Positions 38,973 to 49,576 of a DNA stretch of 64,000 nt are shown in pieces. The notes under the pieces are model-generated. The model worked only from the letters and a program-made list of their open reading frames with translations, ran no database searches and was not told the origin of the DNA. The first letter of the stretch is position 1, and each line of letters starts with the position of its first letter. Both the position numbers and the translations under genes were made by a program. Origin of the DNA: Mycolicibacterium neoaurum ATCC 25795 (GTDB taxonomy: Bacteria > Actinomycetota > Actinomycetes > Mycobacteriales > Mycobacteriaceae); assembly GCF_000691525.1 (NCBI RefSeq), contig NZ_JMDW01000011.1, positions 248,001 to 312,000 on the forward strand. Reading direction: 5' to 3'.

Positions 38973-40543
38973 ACGTCGAGGCGCCGCATATCGAATACGG
39001 GCAACTGGCACCGCTTCTGATCATCCTCGGCGTCGCGGTGGCAGGCATCATGGTGGAAGCCTTCGTCCCCCGCCGCCTTCGCTACGGCACCCAGCTCGTA
39101 CTGGCGCTAGGCGGGCAGATCGGGGCGCTGGTCGCGGTGGTGTCGGTGACGGCCGGACTGGGATCCTCGCCGGGCAACAGTGCCGCGGTGGGCTCGCTGG
39201 CCGTCGACCGGCCGGCGCTGTTCTTGCAGGGACTGTTGCTGTTGATCGGCATCCTCGGTGTGCTGCTGGCCGCCGAGCGCCGCATCCCCGCCTCGGCCGG
39301 CGGCGGACTGGACGGTTTCACCCCGCAGGCCGCCGCGGTACCGGGAAGCGTGGCTGAAAAGGTCGCCGCCAAAGCCGTTGTGGCGCAGACCGAGATCTTC
39401 CCGCTGATGATGTTGGCGTTGGCGGGCATGATGATCTTCGGCGCCGCCGACGACCTGTTGACGATGTTCGTGGCCCTGGAGGTGTTGTCGCTGCCGCTGT
39501 ACCTGATGTGCGGGCTGGCCCGACGGCGGCGGTTGGTCTCACAGGAGGCCGCGCTCAAGTACTTCCTGCTCGGAGCGTTCGCCTCGGCGTTCTTCCTGTA
39601 CGGGATCGCGTTGTTGTACGGCTATGCCGGCGGCTTCGGACTCGACGATATCGCCAACGCGATCGCCGGTGACGGCCCGCAGCCCGCGGGCGGACCGGCG
39701 TTGGCCCTGGCGGGTGCCGGACTGCTGGCGGTCGGCATCCTGTTCAAAGTCGGTGCCGTTCCTTTTCATTCGTGGATTCCGGATGTGTACCAGGGTGCCC
39801 CGACGCCGGTGACGGCGTTCATGGCGGCGGCGACCAAGATCGCGGCATTCGGTGCGATGTTGCGTATCTTCTACGTCGCGCTTCCGGGTCTGGCGGCCGA
39901 CTGGCGGCCGATGATGTGGATCATCGCCATCGTCACCATGGTCGTCGGTACGCTCACCGCCGTCAGTCAGAGCGATGTCAAGCGCATGTTGGCCTACTCG
40001 GCGGTCGCCCACACCGGATTCATCCTCACCGGCGTGATCGCACTCGACGATGCCGGGGTGTCGGCAACGCTGTTCTATTTGTTCGCCTACGGTTTCAGCA
40101 CCCTGGGCGCGTTCGCGCTGGCCGGATTGGTGCGCCGTGCCGATGGCGAGGAGGAGACCTCGCTGGCGCAATGGGCCGGTTTGGGCCGGCGGTATCCGGT
40201 GGTGGGCGTGGTGTTCTCGCTGTTCTTGTTGGCCTTCGCGGGCATCCCACTGACCAGTGGGTTCGTCAGCAAGTTCGCGGTGTTCAAGGCCGCGGCCCAG
40301 GGCGGGGCCGGTGCGTTGGTGGTCGTCGGCGTGATCGCCAGCGCGGTGGCCGCCTATTTCTATGTGCGGGTGATCGTGCTGATGTTCTTCACCGATCCGC
40401 CCGCGGATGCACCCGAGGTGGTGGCCCCGAGTGTGTTCACCACCGGTGCGGTGACGGTGACCGCCGCGGTCACGTTCGCCCTCGGTGCGCTCCCCCAACC
40501 GCTGCTGGACCTGGCGAACGACGCGCAACAGTTCGTGCGTTAA
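38969..40543 (+). CDS. nuoN: NADH-quinone oxidoreductase subunit N
   Basis: Last complex I gene; antiporter-like subunit of 524 residues. Helix-5 Glu lies in FVALEVLSLPLYLMCG, and FKVGAVPFHSWIPDVYQGAPTP is intact in its core (VPFHSWIPDVYQGAP). MLAYSAVAHTGFILTGV matches the family. ATG 38969 overlaps nuoM. The TAA at 40541-40543 overlaps the stop of the convergent esterase gene (shared TTAA), so no terminator fits between them. Confidence 0.96.
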   Translation: MNVEAPHIEYGQLAPLLIILGVAVAGIMVEAFVPRRLRYGTQLVLALGGQIGALVAVVSVTAGLGSSPGNSAAVGSLAVDRPALFLQGLLLLIGILGVLLAAERRIPASAGGGLDGFTPQAAAVPGSVAEKVAAKAVVAQTEIFPLMMLALAGMMIFGAADDLLTMFVALEVLSLPLYLMCGLARRRRLVSQEAALKYFLLGAFASAFFLYGIALLYGYAGGFGLDDIANAIAGDGPQPAGGPALALAGAGLLAVGILFKVGAVPFHSWIPDVYQGAPTPVTAFMAAATKIAAFGAMLRIFYVALPGLAADWRPMMWIIAIVTMVVGTLTAVSQSDVKRMLAYSAVAHTGFILTGVIALDDAGVSATLFYLFAYGFSTLGAFALAGLVRRADGEEETSLAQWAGLGRRYPVVGVVFSLFLLAFAGIPLTSGFVSKFAVFKAAAQGGAGALVVVGVIASAVAAYFYVRVIVLMFFTDPPADAPEVVAPSVFTTGAVTVTAAVTFALGALPQPLLDLANDAQQFVR

Positions 40544-41448
40544 CTCACCGCGTCGCGCACCCGCCCGGCGATCAACTCGTACATGCCGCGGGTGACATCC
40601 ACGGCGTCGCTCATGATGTTGTATCCGTGGTCGACATCGGGCACCTCCACGTAGTCGACCAGCGCTGCGACCGCGTCGAGGCTCTTGGCGTACTCCGCGG
40701 CTTCGTCACGCAACCGGTCGTACTCGCAGGCGATCACCAGTGCCGGTGCGATGCCTGCGATCTCGTCGGCATTGTCACCCCATGCCGGTGAAGCCAGCGG
40801 GTCGCGGCGGCGTTTCCGGTCGGGGATGTAGGCGGTATCGAAGACCTCACCCATCCACGGTTTCATGATCGCCTGCGCACCTCGGGGAGATCTCTTGTGC
40901 CCGGTTGCGGTCACCAGGTCCAGCGGCGCGTAATGCAGCACCTGCAGGGCGATCGTCGGACCACCGTGGATGAGACTCAGCCGGGATACCGAAGCGGACA
41001 GATTGCCCCCAGCGCTCTGGCCACCCACGCACAATCGCTCGCCCGGCCAGTCCCGTTCGGCGGCACCGGCCCAGGTGACGACGTCGTAGAGCTGCTCGAC
41101 GGCGATCGGGAAGCGGTGCTCGGGGGCCAGCAGGTAGTCGGTGTTGACGACGACGACGTTGGCGCGGGCGGCCAGGAACCGGCACCACGGATCGTCCTGA
41201 TCGCGGTGTCCCACGACAAAGCCGCCCCCGTGGATGTTGACGTACACGCCGTCGGGTTCACCGTCGGGGAGGTAGACATCGGCCGCGGTCTCGCCGTGGC
41301 GGGTCGGGATGCTGACCGTACTGACCCGGGCCGGGATATCGGCAAAGCGCACTGCCTGCTTGGGGCTCGGATTCACCAACCGGGAGAACAACCGGGCCAG
41401 GGTGTCGGCGATCAAGGGGGTCGACAACACGGACACGACGAGGCACAC
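40540..41448 (-). CDS. Alpha/beta hydrolase, hormone-sensitive-lipase family esterase
   Basis: Esterase/lipase of 302 residues. The HSL-family oxyanion motif HGGGF is at 73-77, the nucleophile Ser145 in GQSAGG, and the likely Asp and His in CEYDRLRDEA and VPDVDHGYN. An N-terminal hydrophobic stretch (about 3-20) may anchor it peripherally. The start is a GTG at 41448; a GTG at 41433 would be equally reasonable. The substrate is unknown. Stop codon shared in part with nuoN. Confidence 0.82.
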   Translation of the reverse strand: MCLVVSVLSTPLIADTLARLFSRLVNPSPKQAVRFADIPARVSTVSIPTRHGETAADVYLPDGEPDGVYVNIHGGGFVVGHRDQDDPWCRFLAARANVVVVNTDYLLAPEHRFPIAVEQLYDVVTWAGAAERDWPGERLCVGGQSAGGNLSASVSRLSLIHGGPTIALQVLHYAPLDLVTATGHKRSPRGAQAIMKPWMGEVFDTAYIPDRKRRRDPLASPAWGDNADEIAGIAPALVIACEYDRLRDEAAEYAKSLDAVAALVDYVEVPDVDHGYNIMSDAVDVTRGMYELIAGRVRDAVS

Positions 41449-41551
41449 CTTTCGACAGATGACGCGAACAGCCTTTACGTCTCGACCATACGCATGGCGC
41501 CCGCGGGGCGGGTGTCACACATCGGGGTCGGTCGGGGTGATCGGTCTCGGA

Positions 41552-42148
41552 TCACAGGACGATGCCGTTGACCACGATGGCCGTGGTCTGCTGCACCCAT
41601 TGATCGTCTAGCTCCTGGCCCGGCGTGAGCAGCATGCGCAACAACGTGGCGCCGCCGATCAATTCGATGAGCCGCTGCGGATCGACGCTTTCGAGCACCT
41701 CGCCACGTTCGACGGCGTGCACCAGACGCAACCGGACCACCTCGAACAGCCCGGTGAACCGACTCATCACCCGGTCGTTGAGGTCGGGATCGGCGGCCAT
41801 GTCCGCGATGAGTCCGGGCAGCGCTGCCCGCACCACCGGACTGGTGAACACCGCGCCTGCCGCCGCGATCATCGCTCGCACGTCGGAGGCGATATCGCCC
41901 TCGGGCATGTTCAGGGCGGTGGGCGCCGTCGGGAACGCCGCCTCGTGCACCAGTTCCGCCTTGCTCGACCACCGCCTGTACAAGGCCGTCTTGGTCGTTC
42001 CCGCCCGCTCCGCGACCGCCGCCATGGTCAGGTTGGCGTAGCCGATCTCGACCAGCAGGTCCACTGTCGCCGACAGGATGGCGGCATCGATCCGCGGGTC
42101 GCGCGGCCGCCCGGCACCCTTGTCAACCGATGGCAAGTCTGATTTCAT
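41552..42148 (-). CDS. TetR-family regulator (Rv3167c-like)
   Basis: The regulator has 198 residues from ATG 42148 (MKSDLPSVDKGAGRPRDPRI); homology does not extend into the longer open frame. Helix-turn-helix at about 40-60 (LTMAAVAERAGTTKTALYRRW). It is divergent from an APH-fold gene across 43 bp that contain an ACGCT-ACCC-AGCGT repeat. The order TetR / APH / conserved protein equals Rv3167c-Rv3168-Rv3169, where the regulator affects virulence-lipid phenotypes. Control of the divergent operon is inferred. Confidence 0.87.
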   Translation of the reverse strand: MKSDLPSVDKGAGRPRDPRIDAAILSATVDLLVEIGYANLTMAAVAERAGTTKTALYRRWSSKAELVHEAAFPTAPTALNMPEGDIASDVRAMIAAAGAVFTSPVVRAALPGLIADMAADPDLNDRVMSRFTGLFEVVRLRLVHAVERGEVLESVDPQRLIELIGGATLLRMLLTPGQELDDQWVQQTTAIVVNGIVL

Positions 42149-42149
42149 A

Positions 42150-42163
42150 ACGCTACCCAGCGT
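42150..42163. promoter_or_regulatory. Operator candidate in the TetR/APH divergent promoter
   Basis: ACGCT-ACCC-AGCGT, a perfect 5-bp inverted repeat just upstream of the TetR start. TATCGT at 42163-42168 could be the -10 of the plus-strand gene and TGATTT at 42140-42145 its -35 (17-bp spacer), so the repeat would lie in the spacer. GGAAGGAAG serves as ribosome site for the GTG at 42192. Confidence 0.55.
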
Positions 42164-42170
42164 ATCGTAA

Positions 42171-43315
<1,145 letters not shown>

Positions 43316-43316
<1 letters not shown>

Positions 43317-44428
43317 TGCTCGGACCGATGGATGAGTTCCCGATTCACCAGGTACCGCAACCGATCGCATGGCCGGGATCATCGGACCGCAATTTCTACG
43401 ATCGGTCCTACTTCAACGCACACGACCGGACCGGAGACATCTTCCTCATCTCCGGCATCGGCTACTACCCGAACCTCGGCGTCAAGGACGCCTTCGTCCT
43501 GATCCGCCGCGGCGACACCCAGACCGCGGTGCACCTGTCCGATGCCATCGACCAGGATCGCTTGCACCAGCATGTCAATTCCTACCGGGTCGACGTCGCC
43601 GAACCGCTGCAACAGTTGCGGATCACCATGGATGACACCGAGGGAATCGCCGTCGATCTCACCTGGAACGGTCTGTGTGACGTGGTGCAGGAACAACCGC
43701 ACCTGATGCGCCAAGGCAACCGGGTGACCTTGAACGCTCAGCGTTTTGCCCAGTTGGGTTCCTGGAGTGGGCATCTCGACATCGACGGTGAGCGCATCAC
43801 GGTCGATCCCGCTACCTGGATCGGCTCCCGCGATCGGTCCTGGGGCATCCGTCCCATCGGCGAGGCCGAACCCGCGGGCCGGCCTGCCGACCCGCCGTTC
43901 GAGGGCATGTGGTGGCTCTACGTACCGATGGCCTTCGACGAGTTCTCCATCGTCATGATCATCCAGGAGGCGCCCGACGGTTTCCGCTCCCTCAACGACT
44001 GCACCAGGGTGTTCAAGGACGGCCGTGTCGAGCAGCTCGGCTGGCCACAGGTCAAGATCCACTACCGTTCGGGCACGCGCATCCCGACCGGGGCCACCAT
44101 CACCACGACGACGGCCACCGGCGCGGAGTTGCATTTCGACGTGGAATCCAAACTGCCGGTGCCCATTCACGTCGGCGGTGGCTATGGCGGTGATCCGGAC
44201 TGGATCCACGGCGTGTGGAAGGGCGAGAATTTCACCGAGCGCCGAACCTACGATATGACCGATCCCGCGATCATCGGTCGATCCGGTTTCGGCGTCATCG
44301 ACCACGTCGGGCGGGCGGTGTGCACCGAAGGCGGAACGACCAGCGAGGGCTGGGGTCTGTTCGAACACGGCGCACTGGGCCGCCACGACCCCTCCGGATT
44401 CGCCGACTGGCTCACTGTCGCCCCGTGA
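43316..44428 (+). CDS. Conserved mycobacterial protein (Rv3169-like)
   Basis: A 370-residue protein of unknown function, coupled by TGATG to the APH-fold gene. It begins PIAWPGSSDRNFYDRSYFNAH and contains repeated beta-strand patterns: DIFLISGIGYYPNLGVKDAF, WIGSRDRSWGIRPIG and FEGMWWLYVPM. This resembles the lipocalin-like two-barrel fold of carotenoid hydratase (CrtC) relatives, though I cannot confirm it. No signal peptide or membrane segment. A role with the kinase on a shared hydrophobic substrate is conjecture. Confidence 0.75.
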
Positions 44429-44443
44429 GATCCAGGGCGTGTG

Positions 44444-44809
44444 TCAGGCCGCCCAGAACAACACTGCGGCCGCGGCCACTTCGACCAGGCAGTAGAACCA
44501 GTTGGGGTAGAAGGCCGTCCGGTCGCCCACCGCCGCCGAGATGATCCGGCCCACAGCCATTCCGGCCAGTGCCACACCCACCGTCAACAATATGCCCGCC
44601 CGGACGGCATCGGAGGCGCACAGCGCGTAGCCGAGCACGCCGGCCATCGCGAGGCCGAACCCGCCGTACACGGCGCGCACCTCGGCCCGCTGGGTGTCCG
44701 AGGTGACGGCAAAACCGAAGGGGCGCAACAGTGCCGCGGGGGCGGACAACGCATACAGCCCCATTCCGGCAAAGAACACCCCGACGGACAGGATGACGGC
44801 TGCTGCCAC
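44444..44809 (-). CDS. Small four-helix membrane protein (DUF4345-like)
   Basis: The 121 residues form four hydrophobic helices (about 2-22, 46-66, 69-89, 100-120). The motif RAVYGGFGLAMAGV at about 45-58, with Arg and Gly-Gly in the second helix, suits DUF4345. Function unknown. It is divergent from an AraC-type regulator gene across 33 bp, which suggests regulation by that protein. Convergent with the Rv3169-like gene, 15 bp apart. Confidence 0.72.
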   Translation of the reverse strand: MAAAVILSVGVFFAGMGLYALSAPAALLRPFGFAVTSDTQRAEVRAVYGGFGLAMAGVLGYALCASDAVRAGILLTVGVALAGMAVGRIISAAVGDRTAFYPNWFYCLVEVAAAAVLFWAA

Positions 44810-44842
44810 GGTAACCTCCTGATCGATGGTGAGGAGTCCAGC

Positions 44843-45598
44843 ATGTCAGCGTGTGAGGGAACCGAGCTTCCACAAACCTGCTATCCCGCTGTCTGGATCT
44901 GGCCGGGACAGGCGTTGTACTCCGGCCCGGCGCTGGGTCTCGATCCGCATTCCGGGTCGGTGTGGTGTCTGGCCGTCGGCGTGGATGCGCCGCTGACCGT
45001 CGACATCGGCGGTCATCGAATCACCGCGCGCAGCGCGCTCATCCCGCCCCGGCTGACCCACCATCTGACGATGACCGGTCCGCTGGTGTCCTGCTATCTC
45101 GATCCGGCCGCACAACGAAGCACGGCCTGCCGCAACCAGTTCCGTGACATCATCCACGGCATCGGCACCGGGCACGCGAAGGAGGACCGGCTATTGTCTG
45201 CTCCGGACGACGACACCCAAGCCGGACGCTGGCTCGATATCGCCGCTCCCCGGGAGCTGCGCACGGTGGATCCGCGGATGGAACTGGCCGCCAAACAGAT
45301 CCGCGACGACCCGGTCCACGCCGGACGGGCCGCGGAGCTCGCCGCCGAAGTCGGCCTCTCCGAATCCCGTTTCCTGCATCTGTTCTCCGCCGAGATCGGC
45401 ACCAGCCTGCGCCGGTACCGGATGTGGTGCCGGCTGATGCGCGCGGGGGCGGAACTGTCGGCCGGGGCCAACCTCACCACCGCTGCCGTCGAGGCCGGTT
45501 TCGCCAGCTCGTCCCATCTGTCCGACCGCTTCAAGTCCACGTTCGGCCTATCGGCCACCCAGCTGCTGGCGGCCGGCCTGACGATTCGGACCCCGTGA
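44843..45598 (+). CDS. AraC-family transcriptional regulator
   Basis: The 251-residue regulator starts at ATG 44843 with GAGGAG upstream. The C-terminal double helix-turn-helix spans about 150-247: LAAEVGLSESRFLHLFSAEI and LTTAAVEAGFASSSHLSDRF followed by FKSTFGLSATQL. The N-terminal half is a cupin-like sensing domain (VGVDAPLTVDIGGHRITAR) containing TCRNQF. The divergent DUF4345-like gene is the nearest target. The stop is one base from the convergent monooxygenase stop. Confidence 0.87.
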   Translation: MSACEGTELPQTCYPAVWIWPGQALYSGPALGLDPHSGSVWCLAVGVDAPLTVDIGGHRITARSALIPPRLTHHLTMTGPLVSCYLDPAAQRSTACRNQFRDIIHGIGTGHAKEDRLLSAPDDDTQAGRWLDIAAPRELRTVDPRMELAAKQIRDDPVHAGRAAELAAEVGLSESRFLHLFSAEIGTSLRRYRMWCRLMRAGAELSAGANLTTAAVEAGFASSSHLSDRFKSTFGLSATQLLAAGLTIRTP

Positions 45599-45599
45599 G

Positions 45600-47120
45600 T
45601 CAGGCACCCACTTCGGCGGGAGCGACAGCGGCTGCAGGACGCGAACCCGATTGCACCCGACCAAAAGTCATCGACTCCTCGATCCGGTCGAACCGGTGCT
45701 CGAAGGTGTCCAGCGCGTAGTTGTGCCGCACCTTCCATGGCCGGCGGGTGCCCGACTTCGGCAGCGCGTGCAGCGCGCGGGTCACGTAACCGGCCGCGAG
45801 GTCGAACGTCGGCTTCTCGGGCATGGCCACCGAACCCAGGTGCGGGTAGGCGTGGGTGTAGCCCTTCTCGTCCATATAGGCGAGCAACCTGGCCACCGCA
45901 CGTGCGGTCATATCGGCCCGCAACGTCCACGAGGCGTTGGTGTAGCCGATACACCACGCCATGTTCGGGACGTCCTCGAGCAGATACTCCTTGTAGACGA
46001 ACCGGTCGGTCGGATCGATCGGGGCACCGTCGATGGCGATCTGGATCCCACCGAGTGCCAGGAGCTGCAACCCGGTGGCGGTGACGATGATGTCGGCATC
46101 GATGCGGTCGCCGGATTTCAGCACGATCCCGTCGGCATCGACATGATCGATGTGGTCGGTCACCACATCGGCCCTGCCCGCACTGATGTCCTCGAACAGG
46201 TCACCGTCGCGCACCAGGCACATCCGCTGATCCCACGGGTTGTAGCGCGGCTTGAAATGCACATCGACGGGATAGCCGCTCGGCAGCGCATTGATGGTGG
46301 TCTGCCGGATCAGCTTGCGTCCCAATTTCGGCATGCTGCGGAAGAACACGTAGATGAAGTAGTGCATCCATGCGTTGCGGAATCGGACCACCTGGTGGGC
46401 GATCCTGCGCGGCAGCATCCGCCGGACCGCCTCGGTGGGTTTGGGCACCGCGGGCATGGACATCATGTACGTCGGCGAACGCTGCAACATCGTGACGTGA
46501 CCCGCCGTGGCGGACAGCGCAGGCACCAGGCTGATGGCGGTGGCACCGCTGCCGATCACGACGATGCGCTTACCGGTGTAATCGAGATCCTCCGGCCAGA
46601 ACTGCGGGTGCACGACCGTGCCACCGAAGTTCTCGATACCCGGGAAGTCCGGAGTGTATGGCTCGTCGTAGTTGTAGTAACCGGTGCCGAAAAACAGGAA
46701 CCGGCATCGATACGTGGTCGCGACGCCGTCGTTTTCGGCATGCACCGTCCAGGTGTCGGTCGAGGAATCCCAATCGGCCGAGGACACCTGCGTGCCGAAC
46801 CGGATGTGTCGGTCGATACCGAACTTTCGGGCCGTGGCGACCAGGTAGTCGCGGATATCGGCACCTTCGGCAACATGATCGCGACCGGTCCACGGCTCGT
46901 ACGGGAAGCTCAGCGTGAAGATATCGCTATCGGAACGAATCCCCGGATAACGGAACAGGTCCCAGGTACCGCCGATGCGTTCGCGCCGCTCCAGGATCGT
47001 GAACTTCAGATCCGGGTTGCGCTCGCGGATGCGGTAGGCGGCGTTGATCCCGGAGATGCCCGCCCCGATGATCAGGACATCGCTGAACTCGGCTTCGTCA
47101 GCCTCGGCGCGCTCGGCCAT
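45600..47120 (-). CDS. EthA-like flavin-containing Baeyer-Villiger monooxygenase
   Basis: NADPH- and FAD-dependent monooxygenase, 506 residues. FAD motif GAGISG at 19-24, Baeyer-Villiger fingerprint FGGTVVHPQFWP at 165-176, NADPH motif GSGATA at 190-195. GGTWDLFRYPGIRSDSDIF and NPWDQRMCLV are shared with EthA (Rv3854c) and MymA, so I place it in this group; whether it activates thioamide drugs cannot be told. It converts ketones to esters or oxidises sulfur (family knowledge). The 47-bp gap upstream leads to an LLM oxidoreductase gene. Confidence 0.88.
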   Translation of the reverse strand: MAERAEADEAEFSDVLIIGAGISGINAAYRIRERNPDLKFTILERRERIGGTWDLFRYPGIRSDSDIFTLSFPYEPWTGRDHVAEGADIRDYLVATARKFGIDRHIRFGTQVSSADWDSSTDTWTVHAENDGVATTYRCRFLFFGTGYYNYDEPYTPDFPGIENFGGTVVHPQFWPEDLDYTGKRIVVIGSGATAISLVPALSATAGHVTMLQRSPTYMMSMPAVPKPTEAVRRMLPRRIAHQVVRFRNAWMHYFIYVFFRSMPKLGRKLIRQTTINALPSGYPVDVHFKPRYNPWDQRMCLVRDGDLFEDISAGRADVVTDHIDHVDADGIVLKSGDRIDADIIVTATGLQLLALGGIQIAIDGAPIDPTDRFVYKEYLLEDVPNMAWCIGYTNASWTLRADMTARAVARLLAYMDEKGYTHAYPHLGSVAMPEKPTFDLAAGYVTRALHALPKSGTRRPWKVRHNYALDTFEHRFDRIEESMTFGRVQSGSRPAAAVAPAEVGA

Positions 47121-47167
47121 CGGACAACCTCCTCGTGGTCCTCTCCCGTACCAACCACCATAGGACC

Positions 47168-48160
47168 TCAGGTGTGTAACGCGTCAACGATCTGGGCCAA
47201 CGAGTCGGTCTCGATGGGGCCCGGCTGGTAGATGCAGATCCGGTCGGAGATGCCGGCGACCCTGTCCCGGATATGGTCAGCGATCTGGATCGGAGTACCG
47301 CATGCCGCAATGGTGTGCAGCACCTCGTCATCGATCAGCGATCCCATCTCGGCCCATTTACCCTGCTTGGACAACGCATTGAGCTCCGGCTGCAAATCTC
47401 CCCAGCCGTGGATGTCCAGGACGGGTCGGTAAGCCGGCGTCGATCCGTAGAACGCCAGCAACTGCCGTGTCGCCCGGTGGTCGTCGTTGGTGTCGGAGGC
47501 CACCGAGACGATGATCTCGGGGACCACCGCCAGATCGGCGCGGGTCCGACCGGCGGCGGCCAGGCCCTTGTCGACCGCGGCCATGGTGACCTCGTGCAGA
47601 AACTTCTTGTTGCCGAACGGCATCACCAGCAGCCCGTCGGCGTGCTGAGCGGTGGCCCTGGTCAACCGGGGCCCGAGCGCGCCGACATAGATCGGCGGCG
47701 ATCCGTAGGGGTTGTCGCGCGGCGTGAATGTCGGCGTCATCAGCGTGTGCCGGTAGAACTCGCCACGGAAATCCAGCCGCTCACCGGTCTGCCAGGTGGC
47801 GAAGATCGCGCGGAGTGCACCGACGAGTTCGACCATCCGTTCCACCGGCCGGTCGAAATCCGCACCGAATCGCTTCTCGATCTGGGTGCGGATCTGGGTG
47901 CCCAGCCCGAGGGTGAACCGCCCCTCGGTCAGGATCTGGTGATCGATGGCCTGGTGAGCCAGGTGAATCGGATTGCGCGGAAACGCGATTGCCACATTGG
48001 TCATCAGGTCCAGCCCACCGACCGTCGACGCAAGGGTCAGCGGGGCGAACACATCGTGCGGCCCCTCGAAGGTGAACACACCGCTGGCCCCGGCATCGCG
48101 CAACTCGCGGGCCCGCTCGGCAGCTCCGGACAGTCCATGCAGTGCAGTCATCACCTTCAC
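47168..48160 (-). CDS. LLM-class flavin (probably F420-dependent) oxidoreductase
   Basis: Luciferase-like TIM-barrel oxidoreductase of 330 residues. The opening MKVMTALHGLSGAAERAREL and ASGVFTFEGPHDVFAPLTLA, and the barrel-lining LTEGRFTLGLGTQIRTQIEKRF (key GRFTLGLGTQ), match the subgroup annotated as F420-dependent in mycobacteria. VGALGPRLTRATAQHADGLL carries the phosphate-binding region. Substrate unknown. Same strand as the EthA-like gene and divergent from the amine oxidase (81-bp gap). Confidence 0.83.
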   Translation of the reverse strand: MKVMTALHGLSGAAERARELRDAGASGVFTFEGPHDVFAPLTLASTVGGLDLMTNVAIAFPRNPIHLAHQAIDHQILTEGRFTLGLGTQIRTQIEKRFGADFDRPVERMVELVGALRAIFATWQTGERLDFRGEFYRHTLMTPTFTPRDNPYGSPPIYVGALGPRLTRATAQHADGLLVMPFGNKKFLHEVTMAAVDKGLAAAGRTRADLAVVPEIIVSVASDTNDDHRATRQLLAFYGSTPAYRPVLDIHGWGDLQPELNALSKQGKWAEMGSLIDDEVLHTIAACGTPIQIADHIRDRVAGISDRICIYQPGPIETDSLAQIVDALHT

Positions 48161-48241
48161 AGGCCGTCACCCTAATGCGATTTCGATGCGAAAATGCAGG
48201 CAACGCCCACCTCGGCGCGCCGAGACGGCACACTGGGTGCC

Positions 48242-49576
48242 GTGACCGATGTGATCGTGGTGGGGGCGGGGTTTGCTGGTCTGTCGGCGGCGCGCGAGCT
48301 GACCGGACTCGGCCACGATGTGCTGGTGCTGGAGGGTCGTGACCGCGTCGGCGGGCGTTCCTACACCGCGGCCGTGGCCGGCGTGCCGGTCGACCTGGGT
48401 GCCACCTTCGTCGGGCCCACCCAGGACGCGGTGCGGGAACTGGCCGCCGAACTGGACTGTGCGACGGTGCCGACATACAGCCGCGGCAAGAACCTGATCC
48501 ACTGGCACGGCAAGGTGCGGTCCTACCGGAGCACCATCCCCAAGCTGTCGCTGATCGAGCTTCTCGACGTCTCCCGGATCCAGTGGCGCTTCGACCGGCT
48601 GTCCCGGCTCATCCCGGTCACCGACACCTGGTCGGCGCCGGCCGCGGCGCGGCTGGACCAGAAGAGCCTGGAGGGCTGGCTGCGCGCAGTGCACGCGGGT
48701 GCGTCGACGCGCAACCTGATGGCCATCATGTCCCGCGTCACCTGGGGCTGTGAGCCCGACGAGGTGTCCATGCTGCACGCCGTGCGCTATATCAAGGCCG
48801 CCGGCGGACTGGCCCGGATGCTCGACGTCAAGGGTGGCGCGCAGCAGGACCACTTCCCGGCGGGAACCCAGCCGATTGCCGCCCGGATGGCCGCGGATCT
48901 GGGCCAACGGGTCCTGACATCGGCACCGGTACACAGTGTTTCACGCACCGAGAACGGATACGTCGTCGCATGCGGGCGTGGTACGCATACGGCCAGGGCG
49001 GTGATCATCGCGATTCCGCCCGCCCACCGCGGTGCGATCGACTTCGAGCCGGCCTTGCCCACCGGGCACGCCGAACTCATCCCGAATTGGCCGCAGGGCA
49101 ATCTCAGCAAGGCGTACGCGGCCTACGACACGCCGTTCTGGCGCGCCGACGGCTGCTCGGGAGAGTCACTGTCCGATGACGGGCCGGTGTTCATCACCTT
49201 CGATGTCAGCCCGGGCGATCAGGGTCCCGGCGTGCTGTTGGGCTTCGCGTCCGCGCGCACCTTCGACCCGCTCTCCCCCGCGGCGCGCCGCGAGCAGGCA
49301 CTGCGGTGCTTCGTGACATTGTTCGGCGACAAGGCCGCCCGACCCATCGATTATCTCGATCATTGTTGGAGTGCCGAACCGTTCGCACCGGGCGGTCCGA
49401 CGGCGGCCGTACCGCCGGGATCCTGGACCACGCACGGTGCGCATCTGCGCACACCGGTCGGCGGGATCTTCTGGGCAGGCACCGAAACCGCCGACGAATG
49501 GACGGGTTTCCTCGACGGCGCGGTCCGTTCGGGCCGGCGTGCCGCCGCCGAGGCCGCCGCCTATCTCACGAGCTGA
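48242..49576 (+). CDS. aofH: Flavin-containing amine oxidase AofH
   Basis: FAD amine oxidase of 444 residues from GTG 48242 ([20 protein letters not shown]); earlier starts lack homology. FAD motif GAGFAG at 8-13, RVGGRSYTA at 35-43, and C-terminal [20 protein letters not shown] contacting the isoalloxazine. It oxidises primary or polyamines to aldehydes. In M. tuberculosis, aofH (Rv3170) is likewise followed by convergent hpx. The 3' end overlaps that gene by 11 bp. Confidence 0.88.
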   Translation: MTDVIVVGAGFAGLSAARELTGLGHDVLVLEGRDRVGGRSYTAAVAGVPVDLGATFVGPTQDAVRELAAELDCATVPTYSRGKNLIHWHGKVRSYRSTIPKLSLIELLDVSRIQWRFDRLSRLIPVTDTWSAPAAARLDQKSLEGWLRAVHAGASTRNLMAIMSRVTWGCEPDEVSMLHAVRYIKAAGGLARMLDVKGGAQQDHFPAGTQPIAARMAADLGQRVLTSAPVHSVSRTENGYVVACGRGTHTARAVIIAIPPAHRGAIDFEPALPTGHAELIPNWPQGNLSKAYAAYDTPFWRADGCSGESLSDDGPVFITFDVSPGDQGPGVLLGFASARTFDPLSPAARREQALRCFVTLFGDKAARPIDYLDHCWSAEPFAPGGPTAAVPPGSWTTHGAHLRTPVGGIFWAGTETADEWTGFLDGAVRSGRRAAAEAAAYLTS

